A DNA stretch of 36,977 nucleotides from Acidimicrobiia bacterium (lineage in GTDB: Bacteria; Actinomycetota; Acidimicrobiia; Acidimicrobiales; SHLQ01). The notes beneath the pieces were generated by a model. It was given only the letters and a program-made list of their open reading frames with translations. It was not told the DNA's origin and searched no databases. The stretch's first letter is position 1. Every line of letters starts with the position of its first letter. Shown piece by piece: positions 7,140 through 16,938 of this stretch. The stretch spans positions 1-36,977 of the forward strand of contig JAOUEE010000004.1 of the NCBI GenBank assembly GCA_029858875.1, given 5' to 3'. The position numbers and the translations under genes were made by a program.

Positions 7140-9653
7140 ATGTCCGACGTAAAACATGTTTCGGCCGCCGTGAGTGGCGCGCCCGACAAGATCATGTCCT
7201 TCGAGACCGGCAAGCTGGCCCGTCTGGCCGATGGAGCCGTAATGGCTCGCCTCGGCGACACCATCGTGCTGGTGGCCGCCACCGCCTCGCGCAGCGTCCG
7301 TGAGGGCGCCGACTTCTTCCCGCTGACGGTCGATGTCGAAGAGAAGATGTACGCCGCCGGGAAGATCCCCGGCTCGTTCTTCCGACGCGAGGCCCGGGCC
7401 GGTGAGGCCGCCATCCTCACCTGCCGCCTCACCGATCGGCCCCTGCGCCCCTCGTTCCCCGAGGGCTTCCGCAACGAGGTCCACGTCGTGGCCACCGTGA
7501 TGGGAGCCGATCAGGAGAACCCCTACGACGTGCTCACCATCAACGGTGCGTCGGCCGCCCTGTGCATCTCGCCCATTCCCTTCAGTGGCCCCATCGGCGC
7601 CGTGCGCATCGCGTACTCGGCCGACGGCAGCTGGGTGCCCCACTCCACCTACGAGGAGGGCAGCGATGCCAGCTTCGAGATGGTGGTGGCCGGTCGTCAG
7701 CTCGACGACGGCGATGTCGCGGTGATGATGGTCGAGGCCGGTGGCACCGAGAGCTCGTGGGACAACTACGAGACCGGCGCCCCCAAGGTCGATGAAGCCG
7801 TGCTGGCCGAGGGCCTCGAAGCCTCCAAGCAGTGGATCAAGGAAGCCATCGCTCTCCAGCAGGAACTGATCGACGCCGTCGGCGGCAAGCCCGAGGTGAT
7901 GGAGTTCTCCGTCACCACCGACCACAGCGACGAGATCTTCGCGGCCGTCGAGGCCGCCGGGCGCGACCAGGTCGTCGCCACCCAACAGATCGCCGACAAG
8001 ACCGAGCGGGGCGAGGCCGAGAGTGCGGCCAAGGCCGCCATCATCGAGGCCGTGCTGCCCCAGTTCGCCGACGTCGACGACGCCGAGAAGCAGATCAAGG
8101 CCGCCGTCCGCTCGCTCACCAAGGCGGTGGTGCGCAAGCGCATCGTCGACGAGGGTGTGCGCATCGACGGTCGCGGCACCGCCGATCTGCGCCCCCTGTC
8201 GGCTGAGGTCGACGTGCTCCCCACCGCGCACGGCTCCGGACTGTTCCAGCGGGGCGAGACCCAGGTGCTCAACGTCACCACGCTGGGCATGAAGCGCATG
8301 GACCAGATGGTCGATGGCATCGCCCCCCAGGACCGCAAGCGCTACATGCACCACTACAACTTCCCGCCGTTCTCCACCGGTGAGACCGGCTTCATGCGTG
8401 GCCCCAAGCGTCGCGAGATCGGCCACGGTGCCCTCGCCGAGCGGGCCGTGTTCCCGGTCGTGCCGTCGCTCGAGGAATGGCCCTACACCATCCGCCTGGT
8501 GTCCGAGGTGCTGTCGTCCAACGGTTCCACCTCGATGGCATCGGTGTGTGGCTCCAGTCTGTCGTTGATGGACGCCGGTGTGCCCATCAAGGCATCGGTC
8601 GCCGGCATCGCCATGGGATTGGTGTTCGCCGAGGGCAAGTACACCCCACTCACCGACATCCTCGGGGCCGAGGACGCCTTCGGTGACATGGACTTCAAGG
8701 TGGCCGGCACCCGTGACTTCGTCACCGCCCTCCAGCTCGACACCAAGATCGACGGCATCCCCGCCAACGTGCTGGCCGACGCGCTCAACCAGGCCAAGGA
8801 CGCTCGCAACCAGATCCTCGACGTGATGGATGCCGCCATCGCCGAGCCTCGCCCCGAGGTCGGCCCCACCGCCCCGAAGATCGTGAGCTTCGAGATCCCG
8901 ATCGACAAGATCGGCGAGGTCATCGGACCCAAGGGCAAGGTCATCAACGCCATCCAGGCCGAGACCGGTGCCGACATCAGTGTCGACGACGACGGCAGCG
9001 TGGGCACGGTCTCCATCGCGTCCACCAGCTCCGAGATCGTCGACGAGGCCCAGCGCCAGATCGAGCTGATCCTCGATCCGCCCACCGCCGAGGTCGGTGC
9101 CACCTACACCGGCCGGGTCGTCAACATCACCAAGTTCGGTGCCTTCGTCAACATCCTCCCGGGCCGCGATGGTCTGGTCCACATCTCCAAGCTCGGTGGC
9201 TCCAAGCGCATCGATCGGGTGGAGGACGTGGTGGAGCTGGGCGACGAGATCGAGGTGATCGTCGAAGACGTCGATCCCAACGGCAAGATCAGCCTGAAGC
9301 CCCTTGGGGAGCACGGCGGTGACGGTGAGGCGTCGGGCGGTGGCGAGAGCCGGCCGCGTCGCGATGACCGTGACCGAGGTGATCGAGATCGCGGCGGCCG
9401 AGACCGTGGCAGCAGCGACCGTGGCAGCAGCGACCGCGGCAGCAGCGAACGAGACAGCAGCGACCGTGGTAGCAGCGACCGCGAGCAGGACAGCAGCGAC
9501 GGAGGTGCCGACACCGAGACGCCGAACGTGGTCTCGTTCGAGGACAGCTTCGACGCCCAGCTCAAAGAGGAGTACGGCGACCTCGGTCCCGAAGGTGAGC
9601 GCAGCAGTCGTCGGGGTGGCCGCGGTCGCCGCGGCGGTGGCCGCCGCCGCTGA
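7140..9653 (+). CDS. pnp: Polyribonucleotide nucleotidyltransferase (PNPase)
   Basis: Two RNase PH domains, KH (IGEVIGPKGKVINAIQAETGADISVDDDG), S1 (GATYTGRVVNITKFGAFVNILPGRDGLVHISKL) and a low-complexity tail; ATG at 7140. Confidence 0.96.
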   Translation: MSDVKHVSAAVSGAPDKIMSFETGKLARLADGAVMARLGDTIVLVAATASRSVREGADFFPLTVDVEEKMYAAGKIPGSFFRREARAGEAAILTCRLTDRPLRPSFPEGFRNEVHVVATVMGADQENPYDVLTINGASAALCISPIPFSGPIGAVRIAYSADGSWVPHSTYEEGSDASFEMVVAGRQLDDGDVAVMMVEAGGTESSWDNYETGAPKVDEAVLAEGLEASKQWIKEAIALQQELIDAVGGKPEVMEFSVTTDHSDEIFAAVEAAGRDQVVATQQIADKTERGEAESAAKAAIIEAVLPQFADVDDAEKQIKAAVRSLTKAVVRKRIVDEGVRIDGRGTADLRPLSAEVDVLPTAHGSGLFQRGETQVLNVTTLGMKRMDQMVDGIAPQDRKRYMHHYNFPPFSTGETGFMRGPKRREIGHGALAERAVFPVVPSLEEWPYTIRLVSEVLSSNGSTSMASVCGSSLSLMDAGVPIKASVAGIAMGLVFAEGKYTPLTDILGAEDAFGDMDFKVAGTRDFVTALQLDTKIDGIPANVLADALNQAKDARNQILDVMDAAIAEPRPEVGPTAPKIVSFEIPIDKIGEVIGPKGKVINAIQAETGADISVDDDGSVGTVSIASTSSEIVDEAQRQIELILDPPTAEVGATYTGRVVNITKFGAFVNILPGRDGLVHISKLGGSKRIDRVEDVVELGDEIEVIVEDVDPNGKISLKPLGEHGGDGEASGGGESRPRRDDRDRGDRDRGGRDRGSSDRGSSDRGSSERDSSDRGSSDREQDSSDGGADTETPNVVSFEDSFDAQLKEEYGDLGPEGERSSRRGGRGRRGGGRRR
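9402..9495 (+). repeat. Imperfect 15-bp tandem repeats coding for DRGSS units in the PNPase C-terminal tail
   Basis: GACCGTGGCAGCAGC-type units: RGSSDRGSSDRGSSERDSSDRGSSDREQDSS. Confidence 0.85.
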
Positions 9654-9670
9654 GGCGCGGAGCTCGCCAG

Positions 9671-10918
9671 CTGCACCGCACGAGCGAACCCCGAGTCACC
9701 ACGCTGGCCAACGGCGTGCGGATCGTCACCGAGGTCATGCCCGGTACCCGATCCGCCGCCGTGGGCTGCTGGGTGGGCGTCGGCAACCGTGACGAACAAC
9801 CGTCACAGGCCGGCGCGTCCCACTTCCTGGAACACCTGGCCTTCAAGGGCACGTCGCGCTGGAGTGCGCCGCAGTTGGCGGCGGCCATCGACCGCACTGG
9901 CGGCGACCTGAACGCCTTCACCACGAAGGAGTACACCGCCTTTCACGCTCGGGTGCCCGACACCGAGACCGGTTTGGCCATCGACGTGCTCACCGATGTG
10001 ATTCGCCGCCCGGCCTTCACTGCCGCTGACGTCGAGTCCGAGCGCCAGGTCATCCTCGAGGAGCTCCTGCTCAGCGAGGATCTGCCCGAAGACATCGCGG
10101 CCACGGTGATGCACGGAGCGCTGTTCCCCGATCACCCACTCGGTTGGGAGGTGCTGGGGACCCACGAGTCGCTGGGCGACATGACCGAGGGCGACCTGCG
10201 CGGCTTTCATGACCAGTGGTATCGACCGGTGAACCTGGTGTTCGCGGCCGCAGGCAACGTCGACCACGATCAGCTGGTCGACGGCGTCGAGGCCACGTTC
10301 GCCGACGCCGAGTCCGGGCTCGTGCCCGAGCGCCGCCAACCGATTGAGCTGCCGACCGTGCCCCCGCTCGTCGAACGTCCCGGCGAGCAGACCCACCTGG
10401 CGCTGGGCTGGCGCTCGTTCGGCCACGACGACCCCGACCGCTATGCCCTCGCCGTGGCCAACCAGATCGTCGGCGGCGGACTGTCCAGCCGGCTCTTCCA
10501 GGAGGTTCGGGAACGACGAGGGCTTGTGTACTCGATCTACTCGGCGTCGGGTTCCTACGCCGACAGCGGCACGTTCTCGATCCATGCCGGCACAGCCAAC
10601 ACCCGGGTGGCCGAGCTGCTCGAGGTGGTCGATGGTGAGATCGCCGACCTGGTGTCGCGTGGCATCACCGATCAGGAGCTGGACGTGTCCCGCACGGGAT
10701 TCGTGGGTGCCACCCTGCTGGGACTGGAGGACTCGAGTAGCCGCATGGTACGGATGGCCACCGGTCTGACGGTGAGAAACCGGGTGACGCCCATCGAGGA
10801 GACGCTCGCCGCCATCGCCGCGGTCGAGGCCGACGACGTGCATCGGGTGCTGCGACGAGTGCTGGGGGAGGGCCGGGTCCTGGCCGCCGCCGGGGCGGTG
10901 GCCGCGCTGGCGGCCTGA
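9671..10918 (+). CDS. M16 family (insulinase/mitochondrial-processing-peptidase-like) zinc peptidase
   Basis: HFLEHLAFKGT (HxxEH), RTGGDLNAFTTKEYTAFHARV; first conventional start is GTG 9716, but conserved N-terminal VTTLANGVRIVTE extends upstream, so CTG 9671 is proposed. Confidence 0.85.
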   Translation: MHRTSEPRVTTLANGVRIVTEVMPGTRSAAVGCWVGVGNRDEQPSQAGASHFLEHLAFKGTSRWSAPQLAAAIDRTGGDLNAFTTKEYTAFHARVPDTETGLAIDVLTDVIRRPAFTAADVESERQVILEELLLSEDLPEDIAATVMHGALFPDHPLGWEVLGTHESLGDMTEGDLRGFHDQWYRPVNLVFAAAGNVDHDQLVDGVEATFADAESGLVPERRQPIELPTVPPLVERPGEQTHLALGWRSFGHDDPDRYALAVANQIVGGGLSSRLFQEVRERRGLVYSIYSASGSYADSGTFSIHAGTANTRVAELLEVVDGEIADLVSRGITDQELDVSRTGFVGATLLGLEDSSSRMVRMATGLTVRNRVTPIEETLAAIAAVEADDVHRVLRRVLGEGRVLAAAGAVAALAA

Positions 10919-10988
10919 GGCCGAACGCCAGGACGCCCGCGGGTCGAGCACCACACGGGGTGACTGCTCGGGCCCTAGTCTTGGCCGC

Positions 10989-11777
10989 ATGTCCACACGG
11001 GTCGCAGTCTTCGGAGCAGGCGGGCGAATGGGGCAGGAGGTCTGCCGAGCCATCGAGGCCGCAGCCGACCTCACGCTCGTGGCCGCTGTCGATCCCCACC
11101 ATGCCGGTACGCCCCTCGATGCCCTGGCCGGGACGGCCACCGGCCTCGAGCTCCAGGAGGACTTCGATGTCCTGCCCGCCACCCAGGCCGACGTGGCCGT
11201 CGACTTCACCGTGGTCGAGGCGGCCCGCGAGAATCTCGACTACTGCGCAGCCAACGCCATCCACGCCGTGGTGGGAACCACCGGATTCACCGATGCCGAC
11301 CTCACCCGGTACCGGTCCGAGTTCAGCGACAGCAACTGCCTGATCGCCCCCAACTTCGCCATCGGCGCCGTGCTCATGATGCGCTTCGCCGAGCTGGCCG
11401 CCCCGTTCTTCGAGAGCGCCGAGGTGATCGAGCTGCATCACGACGCCAAGATCGATGCCCCGTCGGGGACCGCCATGATGACCCTGGAGCGGATGGCTGC
11501 CGCCTCGGCGGACTGGGGTCGTGACCCCACCGAACACGAGGTGGTCCCGGGTTCTCGTGGGGGCAAGGGCCCGGGCGACATCCCGGTGCACTCGCTGCGT
11601 CTGCGGGGACTGGTGGCCCACCAGGAGGTGTTGTTCGGCACGACCGGCCAGACACTCAGCATCCGCCACGACTCCATCGATCGGACGTCGTTCATGCCAG
11701 GCGTGGTCCTGGGTGTGCGCCGCATCGTCGACTTTCCGGGGGTCACCGTGGGACTCGACGCGGTCCTCGGGCTCTGA
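10989..11777 (+). CDS. dapB: 4-hydroxy-tetrahydrodipicolinate reductase
   Basis: VAVFGAGGRMGQEVCRAIEAA, VDFTVVEAARENLDYC, VIELHHDAKIDAPSGTAMMT. Confidence 0.95.
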   Translation: MSTRVAVFGAGGRMGQEVCRAIEAAADLTLVAAVDPHHAGTPLDALAGTATGLELQEDFDVLPATQADVAVDFTVVEAARENLDYCAANAIHAVVGTTGFTDADLTRYRSEFSDSNCLIAPNFAIGAVLMMRFAELAAPFFESAEVIELHHDAKIDAPSGTAMMTLERMAAASADWGRDPTEHEVVPGSRGGKGPGDIPVHSLRLRGLVAHQEVLFGTTGQTLSIRHDSIDRTSFMPGVVLGVRRIVDFPGVTVGLDAVLGL

Positions 11778-11779
11778 GC

Positions 11780-12529
11780 TTGCCCGGCTACGCCTTCGCC
11801 CGTTCGCCGCGTTGGATCCTGTCGCACCTGGCCGTGGGCGCGTTGGTCACGGCCATGGTCGGCGCCGGTCTGTGGCAGCTGCGCCGCCACGACGAGCGGG
11901 TGGAACGCAACGAGCTCATCGAGCAACGGGCCGCGTTGGCGCCGGCTCCGCTGGCCGACGCACTGGCCGGGGTCGAAGACCCCGATGAGTCGCAGTTCAC
12001 GATGGTCGAGGTGACGGGCGCCTACCGTGACGCCGACACGGTGCTGGTGGCCAACCGCACCGTGCAGAGCAGCCCTGGATTCTGGGTGATCACGCCGCTC
12101 GATGAGCCCGGAGGGTCGAGCGTGCTGGTGGCGCGGGGGTTCGTCGGCCGGTCCACGGTGCTCGACGGCGACCCGTCGGTGTGGGCCGCGGGCGACGGTG
12201 ACGTCACGATCGTGGGCACCCTGCAGCCGTCGGTGTCTGGGGGTGTGCTGGCTCCGGATCGCGAGCTGGCCGAGATCAACCGCCCGGATGTGACCGTGCT
12301 GTCCGAGGCGGTGGGCATCGAGGATCTGGGGCAATACGTGCAGGCCGAATCCGACCCGGCGGCACTCACGCCGGTGCCGCTGCCCGACCTCGACGAGGGC
12401 CCTCACCGGGGATACGCCGCCCAGTGGTTCATCTTCTCCATCATCGCCGTGATCGGCTATCCCCTGATACTGCGCAGGGTGGCCCGTGATCGCGCTGGTA
12501 CCCTCGCGCCCGATGTCGCTCCCATCTGA
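11780..12529 (+). CDS. SURF1 family cytochrome oxidase assembly protein
   Basis: ILSHLAVGALVTAMVGAGLWQLRRHDERVERNELIEQR...VTGAYRDADTVLVANRT...GFWVITPL...VLVARGFV; TTG start. Confidence 0.85.
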   Translation: MPGYAFARSPRWILSHLAVGALVTAMVGAGLWQLRRHDERVERNELIEQRAALAPAPLADALAGVEDPDESQFTMVEVTGAYRDADTVLVANRTVQSSPGFWVITPLDEPGGSSVLVARGFVGRSTVLDGDPSVWAAGDGDVTIVGTLQPSVSGGVLAPDRELAEINRPDVTVLSEAVGIEDLGQYVQAESDPAALTPVPLPDLDEGPHRGYAAQWFIFSIIAVIGYPLILRRVARDRAGTLAPDVAPI

Positions 12530-13145
12530 TCCCGACCTCCTGCTGCTGCTGGGCATGCGGCTGAAGAACTTCGTCGAGGCCGATGTCCTGGCTGCGATGT
12601 GGGGGTTCGCGCCCGCCGACACCGAGGCTCGTCTGGCGGCCCTGGCCGAGCGGGGCCTGGCCACCCACCGCGACGGGCGGGTGTCGGGTTGGGCGCTCAC
12701 CGCCGAGGGTCGCACCGAGGGCGAGCGTCGCCTGGGTGATGAGCTCGATCACACCGGTACCCGAGGCGAGATCGATGCGGCCTACCGCCGGTTCCTGGGC
12801 CTGAACCGGGAGTTCCTGTCGGTGTGCACGCGCTGGCAGGTCAAGGACCCGGAGGCCAACGTCCTCAACGAGCACGACGACGCGGCGTACGACGCCGCCG
12901 TCGTCGACGAGCTGGCCGGCATCGACCGACGGGTGCAGCCCATCTGCGCCGACCTGGCCTCGTATCTGGCCCGCTTCGCCGCCATCGGTCCCCGCTTCAC
13001 CGCCGCTCTGGCCAAGGTGCAGGCGGGTGAGAACGAGTGGTTCGCCAAGCCACTCATCGACTCGTATCACACGGTGTGGTTCGATCTGCACGAGACGCTG
13101 CTGGCCAGCCTCGGCATCGATCGGTCATCGGAAGGAGCCCACTGA
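12513..13145 (+). CDS. Hypothetical protein with probable N-terminal winged-helix-like region
   Basis: MSLPSDPDLLLLLGMRLKNFVEADVLAAMWGFAPADTEARLAALAERGLATHRDGRVSGWALTAEGRTEGERRL; ATG at 12513 preceded by TACCCT. Confidence 0.75.
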   Translation: MSLPSDPDLLLLLGMRLKNFVEADVLAAMWGFAPADTEARLAALAERGLATHRDGRVSGWALTAEGRTEGERRLGDELDHTGTRGEIDAAYRRFLGLNREFLSVCTRWQVKDPEANVLNEHDDAAYDAAVVDELAGIDRRVQPICADLASYLARFAAIGPRFTAALAKVQAGENEWFAKPLIDSYHTVWFDLHETLLASLGIDRSSEGAH

Positions 13146-14032
13146 TGGCCCGCTTCGGTCAGGTCCTCACCGCCATGGTGACACCCTTCGCCGCCGACGG
13201 CGGCCTCGACCTGGACGGCGCCCAGACCCTGGCCCGCTGGCTGGTCGACAACGGCAACGACGCCTTGGTGGTGGCCGGAACCACGGGGGAGAGCGCCACG
13301 CTCAGTCACGGCGAGCAGGGTGAGCTCATCGCCGCCGTGGTCGACGCCGTCGACGTCGCCGTGATCGCCGGCGCCGGCAGCAACGACACCCGCGCCGCCG
13401 TCGATCTCACCGAACGGGCGACCGCCGCCGGGGCCACCGGCATCCTCCAGGTCACCCCGTACTACAACCGACCCTCCCAGGCCGGGCTCGAGTCCCACTT
13501 CCGCGCCGCGGCCGCCGCCACCGACCTGCCGGTGATGCTGTACGACATCCCGGCCCGCACCGGCCGCAAGATCGCCACGGCCACGATGCTGAAGCTGGCT
13601 CACGATGTCGACAACATCGTGGCCCTCAAGGACGCCGGCGGTGACCCGGCCGAGACGGCCCGCTTCGTCGCCGAGGCGCCGTCGGGCTTCGACGTGTACA
13701 GCGGTGACGATCGCCTCACCCTTCCGCTACTGGCGGTCGGTGCCATCGGCGTGGTGGGGGTGGCCACCCACTGGGCCGCGGTCGAGATGGGTCAGATGAT
13801 CGAGGCCTTCCGCGGCGGCGACGTGCGGTCCGCCATCGAACGCAACCAGGCGTTGCTGGCCTCGTTCGAGTTCGAGGGCAGCGACCTCGCTCCCAATCCC
13901 ATTCCCACCAAGGCGCTCCTGAAGGTCCTGGGCCTGCCCGGCGGCGACTGCCGGTCGCCGATGGGCCCCGAACCCGACGATCTGGCCGATCGAGCCCGCC
14001 AGGTGCTCGCCGGCCTGGGCCGAGCGGTCTGA
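13145..14032 (+). CDS. dapA: 4-hydroxy-tetrahydrodipicolinate synthase
   Basis: GTTGESATLSHGE, GATGILQVTPYYNRPSQ, LPVMLYDIPARTGRKI, NIVALKDAGGD. Confidence 0.95.
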   Translation: MARFGQVLTAMVTPFAADGGLDLDGAQTLARWLVDNGNDALVVAGTTGESATLSHGEQGELIAAVVDAVDVAVIAGAGSNDTRAAVDLTERATAAGATGILQVTPYYNRPSQAGLESHFRAAAAATDLPVMLYDIPARTGRKIATATMLKLAHDVDNIVALKDAGGDPAETARFVAEAPSGFDVYSGDDRLTLPLLAVGAIGVVGVATHWAAVEMGQMIEAFRGGDVRSAIERNQALLASFEFEGSDLAPNPIPTKALLKVLGLPGGDCRSPMGPEPDDLADRARQVLAGLGRAV

Positions 14033-14035
14033 GTC

Positions 14036-15688
14036 GTGGCCCAACCCGTCACCATCAGCTTCCTGGGCGGCCTGGGCGAGATCGGCCGCAACTGTGCCAC
14101 GCTCGAGACCGGCGGACAGATCGTCATCCTCGACTGCGGTCAGATGTTTCCCGATGATCGGTCCCCGGGGATGGACGCCATCCTGCCCGACTTCAGCTAC
14201 CTGCGCGACAACCGGGACCGGGTCAGCGCCATGATCGCCACCCACTGTCACGAGGACCACATCGGTGGCATCCCGTACCTGCTCCAAGAGCTGGATGTGC
14301 CGATCTACGGGTCGCCGTTCACCCTCGGCATGATCAGTGGCAAGCTCGACTCGGCCGGGCTGTCCGGCGACCTCCGTGCCATCAACGACGGCGAGCGCCA
14401 CCGCATCGGCCCCTTCGACTGCGACTTCGTGCCCGTCACCCACTCCACCCCCAGTGGACTCATCACCGCGTTCCACACCCCGCAGGGCACCATCCTCCAC
14501 AGCAGCGACTTCAAGCTCGATCTCACCCCGGTCGACGGCCGCCACACCGACCTCAGCTGGATCGGCGCCATGGCCCACGACCCCGGCATCCGCCTGCTGC
14601 TGTGCGATTCAACCAACGCCGACGCGCCCGGCCAGTCGGACTCCGAGACCGAGGTCGGGGCCACCCTTGCCCGCCTCATCAGGGACAACGAAGGTCGCCG
14701 CATCATCGTCGGGGCCTTCTCCAGCCACATCCACCGTCTGCAACAGATCGCCGACGCGGCCATCGCCGAGGGCCGGACGGTCGTTCCCCTGGGCTATTCG
14801 ATGCAGCGCAACATCAAGCTGGCCCGGGACCTGGGCATGCTCACGCTGCCCGATACCCACATGGCCACCGCCGAGGACATCGAGGACCTCGACCCCACCC
14901 TCACCTGCGTGATCTGCACGGGTAGCCAGGGCGAACCCCGGTCGGCGATCACCCTGATGGGTTCGGGCGACAACCGATTCATCTCGGTCGGTCACGACGA
15001 CACCGTGATCTTCAGCAGCCATCCCATTCCCGGCAACGAGGCCGCGGTGTCGCACACCCGCTCGGCGTTGGCCCGGCGCGGGGTGCGGGTCGTGCACAGC
15101 GGTCAGGTCGACATCCACACCAGCGGACACGGCAAACAACAGGAGCTGAAGACCCTCCACTCGGTGGCCGATCCCGAATGGTTCGTCCCGGTGCACGGCG
15201 AGTACGAGCACCTGGTCGCCCACGTCGGCCTGGCCCGTGAGATGCGGATGCCCGACGATCACATCGTTCTGTGCGAGGACGGCGACCAGATCCGTGTCGA
15301 TGACACCGGTGTGGCCAAGGTGGGCTCGGTGCCCGGGGGACGCGTGTACGTGCACGGATCGGTCGGTCACCTGGGCGATCCCGTCATCTCCGAGCGCGAC
15401 ATCCTCGGTCGGGAGGGTTTCGTGTCGGCCTTCGTCGTCATCGACCTGGCCAAGCGCGTGCTGGCCGCACCGCCCCGGGTGGTGTCCCGGGGCTGGATCG
15501 ACGAGACGGGCGAAGCGTTCCTCGACGGGGCCGAACGGGAGTGCGCCGCGGCCATGCAGGACGCGCTGGCCGAGGGGGTGGTCGACGCCGACGAGTTCGA
15601 GCGACTGATTCGTCGGGCCGTGGGCCGCTACATCAGCGACTCCACCGGTCGCCGCCCGATGATCATCCCGTGCGTCGATCTGCTCTGA
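14036..15688 (+). CDS. rnj: Ribonuclease J (metallo-beta-lactamase/beta-CASP)
   Basis: LGGLGEIGRNC, HCHEDHIGGIPYLL, CDSTNADAPGQSDSE, GSQGEPRSAI, VPVHGEYEHL; GTG start. Confidence 0.95.
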   Translation: MAQPVTISFLGGLGEIGRNCATLETGGQIVILDCGQMFPDDRSPGMDAILPDFSYLRDNRDRVSAMIATHCHEDHIGGIPYLLQELDVPIYGSPFTLGMISGKLDSAGLSGDLRAINDGERHRIGPFDCDFVPVTHSTPSGLITAFHTPQGTILHSSDFKLDLTPVDGRHTDLSWIGAMAHDPGIRLLLCDSTNADAPGQSDSETEVGATLARLIRDNEGRRIIVGAFSSHIHRLQQIADAAIAEGRTVVPLGYSMQRNIKLARDLGMLTLPDTHMATAEDIEDLDPTLTCVICTGSQGEPRSAITLMGSGDNRFISVGHDDTVIFSSHPIPGNEAAVSHTRSALARRGVRVVHSGQVDIHTSGHGKQQELKTLHSVADPEWFVPVHGEYEHLVAHVGLAREMRMPDDHIVLCEDGDQIRVDDTGVAKVGSVPGGRVYVHGSVGHLGDPVISERDILGREGFVSAFVVIDLAKRVLAAPPRVVSRGWIDETGEAFLDGAERECAAAMQDALAEGVVDADEFERLIRRAVGRYISDSTGRRPMIIPCVDLL

Positions 15689-16938
15689 TCCTGGCACTGG
15701 CGCTGGGCGCCTCGGCTTGCGGTGGTGACGGTGGATCCGAACCCCCCGAAGCCCTGGTGCCGGTCGTGGCCAGCGCCGAGGACCTGGCGGCGGCGTGTGG
15801 CTCGGCGGTCGACTGGACCGCGGCGGCCGATGACCTGGTGGCAGCTGTCGATGCCGTGCTCGTCGGCAACGACGCCGCCGCACCCCTCGACGAGATCGTC
15901 GGTACGACGTCGGCTCAGGAGGCGATGGACGGGTTGTACGAGACGGTCGTGTTCTCCGGTTGCCCGCTGACACCCGAGCCGGCGACCCCGGCGCAGCGGG
16001 CCGATGCGTTGGCTCGGGCCGGGCTGGCGAGCGCGGCTCTCGATGACCTCAACGCGGTCGTCGGCGGGGCCCCACTGAAGACCTCGGCGCCGCTGTGGTA
16101 CGTGTCGGACCATCTCATCCAGAGCATCGAGTTGGCCGACATCGCCGCCGGCGAGGCGTCGATCGACACCCTGATCCTGGGATCATCCGTGGCGCTGTTC
16201 GGCTTCGATCCGGCCCAGCTGGCCGAGGCCACCGGGGGGCCGGCTTGGAACGCCGCCATCGGCGGGCTGCCGCCGGTCGGTCAACCGGCGTGGAGCCGCC
16301 AGATCCACGAGACGATCGGCGACTTAGAGGCGGTGGTGCTGGGGCTCAGCACCTTCGAGGTGTTTCGCAACTGCGGTGAGGGCATCGAGGACGGCTTCGA
16401 GGAGGCAACGACGAGGAGGTCTGCCGCCTTCGCCGAGATCGGTTTCCTCGATGAGGTGACGGGTACCGAGCGGCTGTTCGGCGCGACACCCCCGAGCTAC
16501 GATGGCGCGTACATCGAGGACAGCCGAGCCCGCTTCCCTGAGGGCAGCCGCGGTCGAATCCGGCTCGGCGATGAGAGGGTCGAGCACCCGGCCGGTTCGG
16601 TACAGGCGATCCAGGCCGACTTCCGTGAGCCCCAGGTCTGTGAGCTCCAGCTCCAGGCCATTGCGGAGCTGGTCACCACCTGGGCCGACCGGGGCGCCCG
16701 GGTCGTGGTGGCTCTGCTGCGGAGCGCCGACGAGCTCATCGCCATGCACCCCGAGGGTCAGGTCGCCCACGACGTGGTCAGCGCCGATCTGGCCGAGTTG
16801 GTCGAGGCCGCCGGCGGCGAGCTCCTGGATCTCACCGATGCCGTCGAGCCGTCGCAGTTGCGCGATCTCACCCATGTGACCGCCACCGGTCGTCGGTTGG
16901 TGACCGCGGCGCTGGCCGAGTACCTCCGAGGGAGCTGA
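15670..16938 (+). CDS. Lipoprotein, SGNH-hydrolase-like (paralogue 1)
   Basis: Signal/lipobox MRRSALILALALGASAC; TLILGSSVALFGFDPAQL; DLTHVTATGRRLV near C-terminus; GTG start overlaps rnj end. Confidence 0.7.
   Translation: MRRSALILALALGASACGGDGGSEPPEALVPVVASAEDLAAACGSAVDWTAAADDLVAAVDAVLVGNDAAAPLDEIVGTTSAQEAMDGLYETVVFSGCPLTPEPATPAQRADALARAGLASAALDDLNAVVGGAPLKTSAPLWYVSDHLIQSIELADIAAGEASIDTLILGSSVALFGFDPAQLAEATGGPAWNAAIGGLPPVGQPAWSRQIHETIGDLEAVVLGLSTFEVFRNCGEGIEDGFEEATTRRSAAFAEIGFLDEVTGTERLFGATPPSYDGAYIEDSRARFPEGSRGRIRLGDERVEHPAGSVQAIQADFREPQVCELQLQAIAELVTTWADRGARVVVALLRSADELIAMHPEGQVAHDVVSADLAELVEAAGGELLDLTDAVEPSQLRDLTHVTATGRRLVTAALAEYLRGS

Noticed and set aside
6999-9314. 771-aa minus-strand ORF antisense to pnp
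   Set aside because: Low-complexity His/Gly/Asp/Val composition typical of antisense frames in high-GC genes; plus strand encodes clear PNPase
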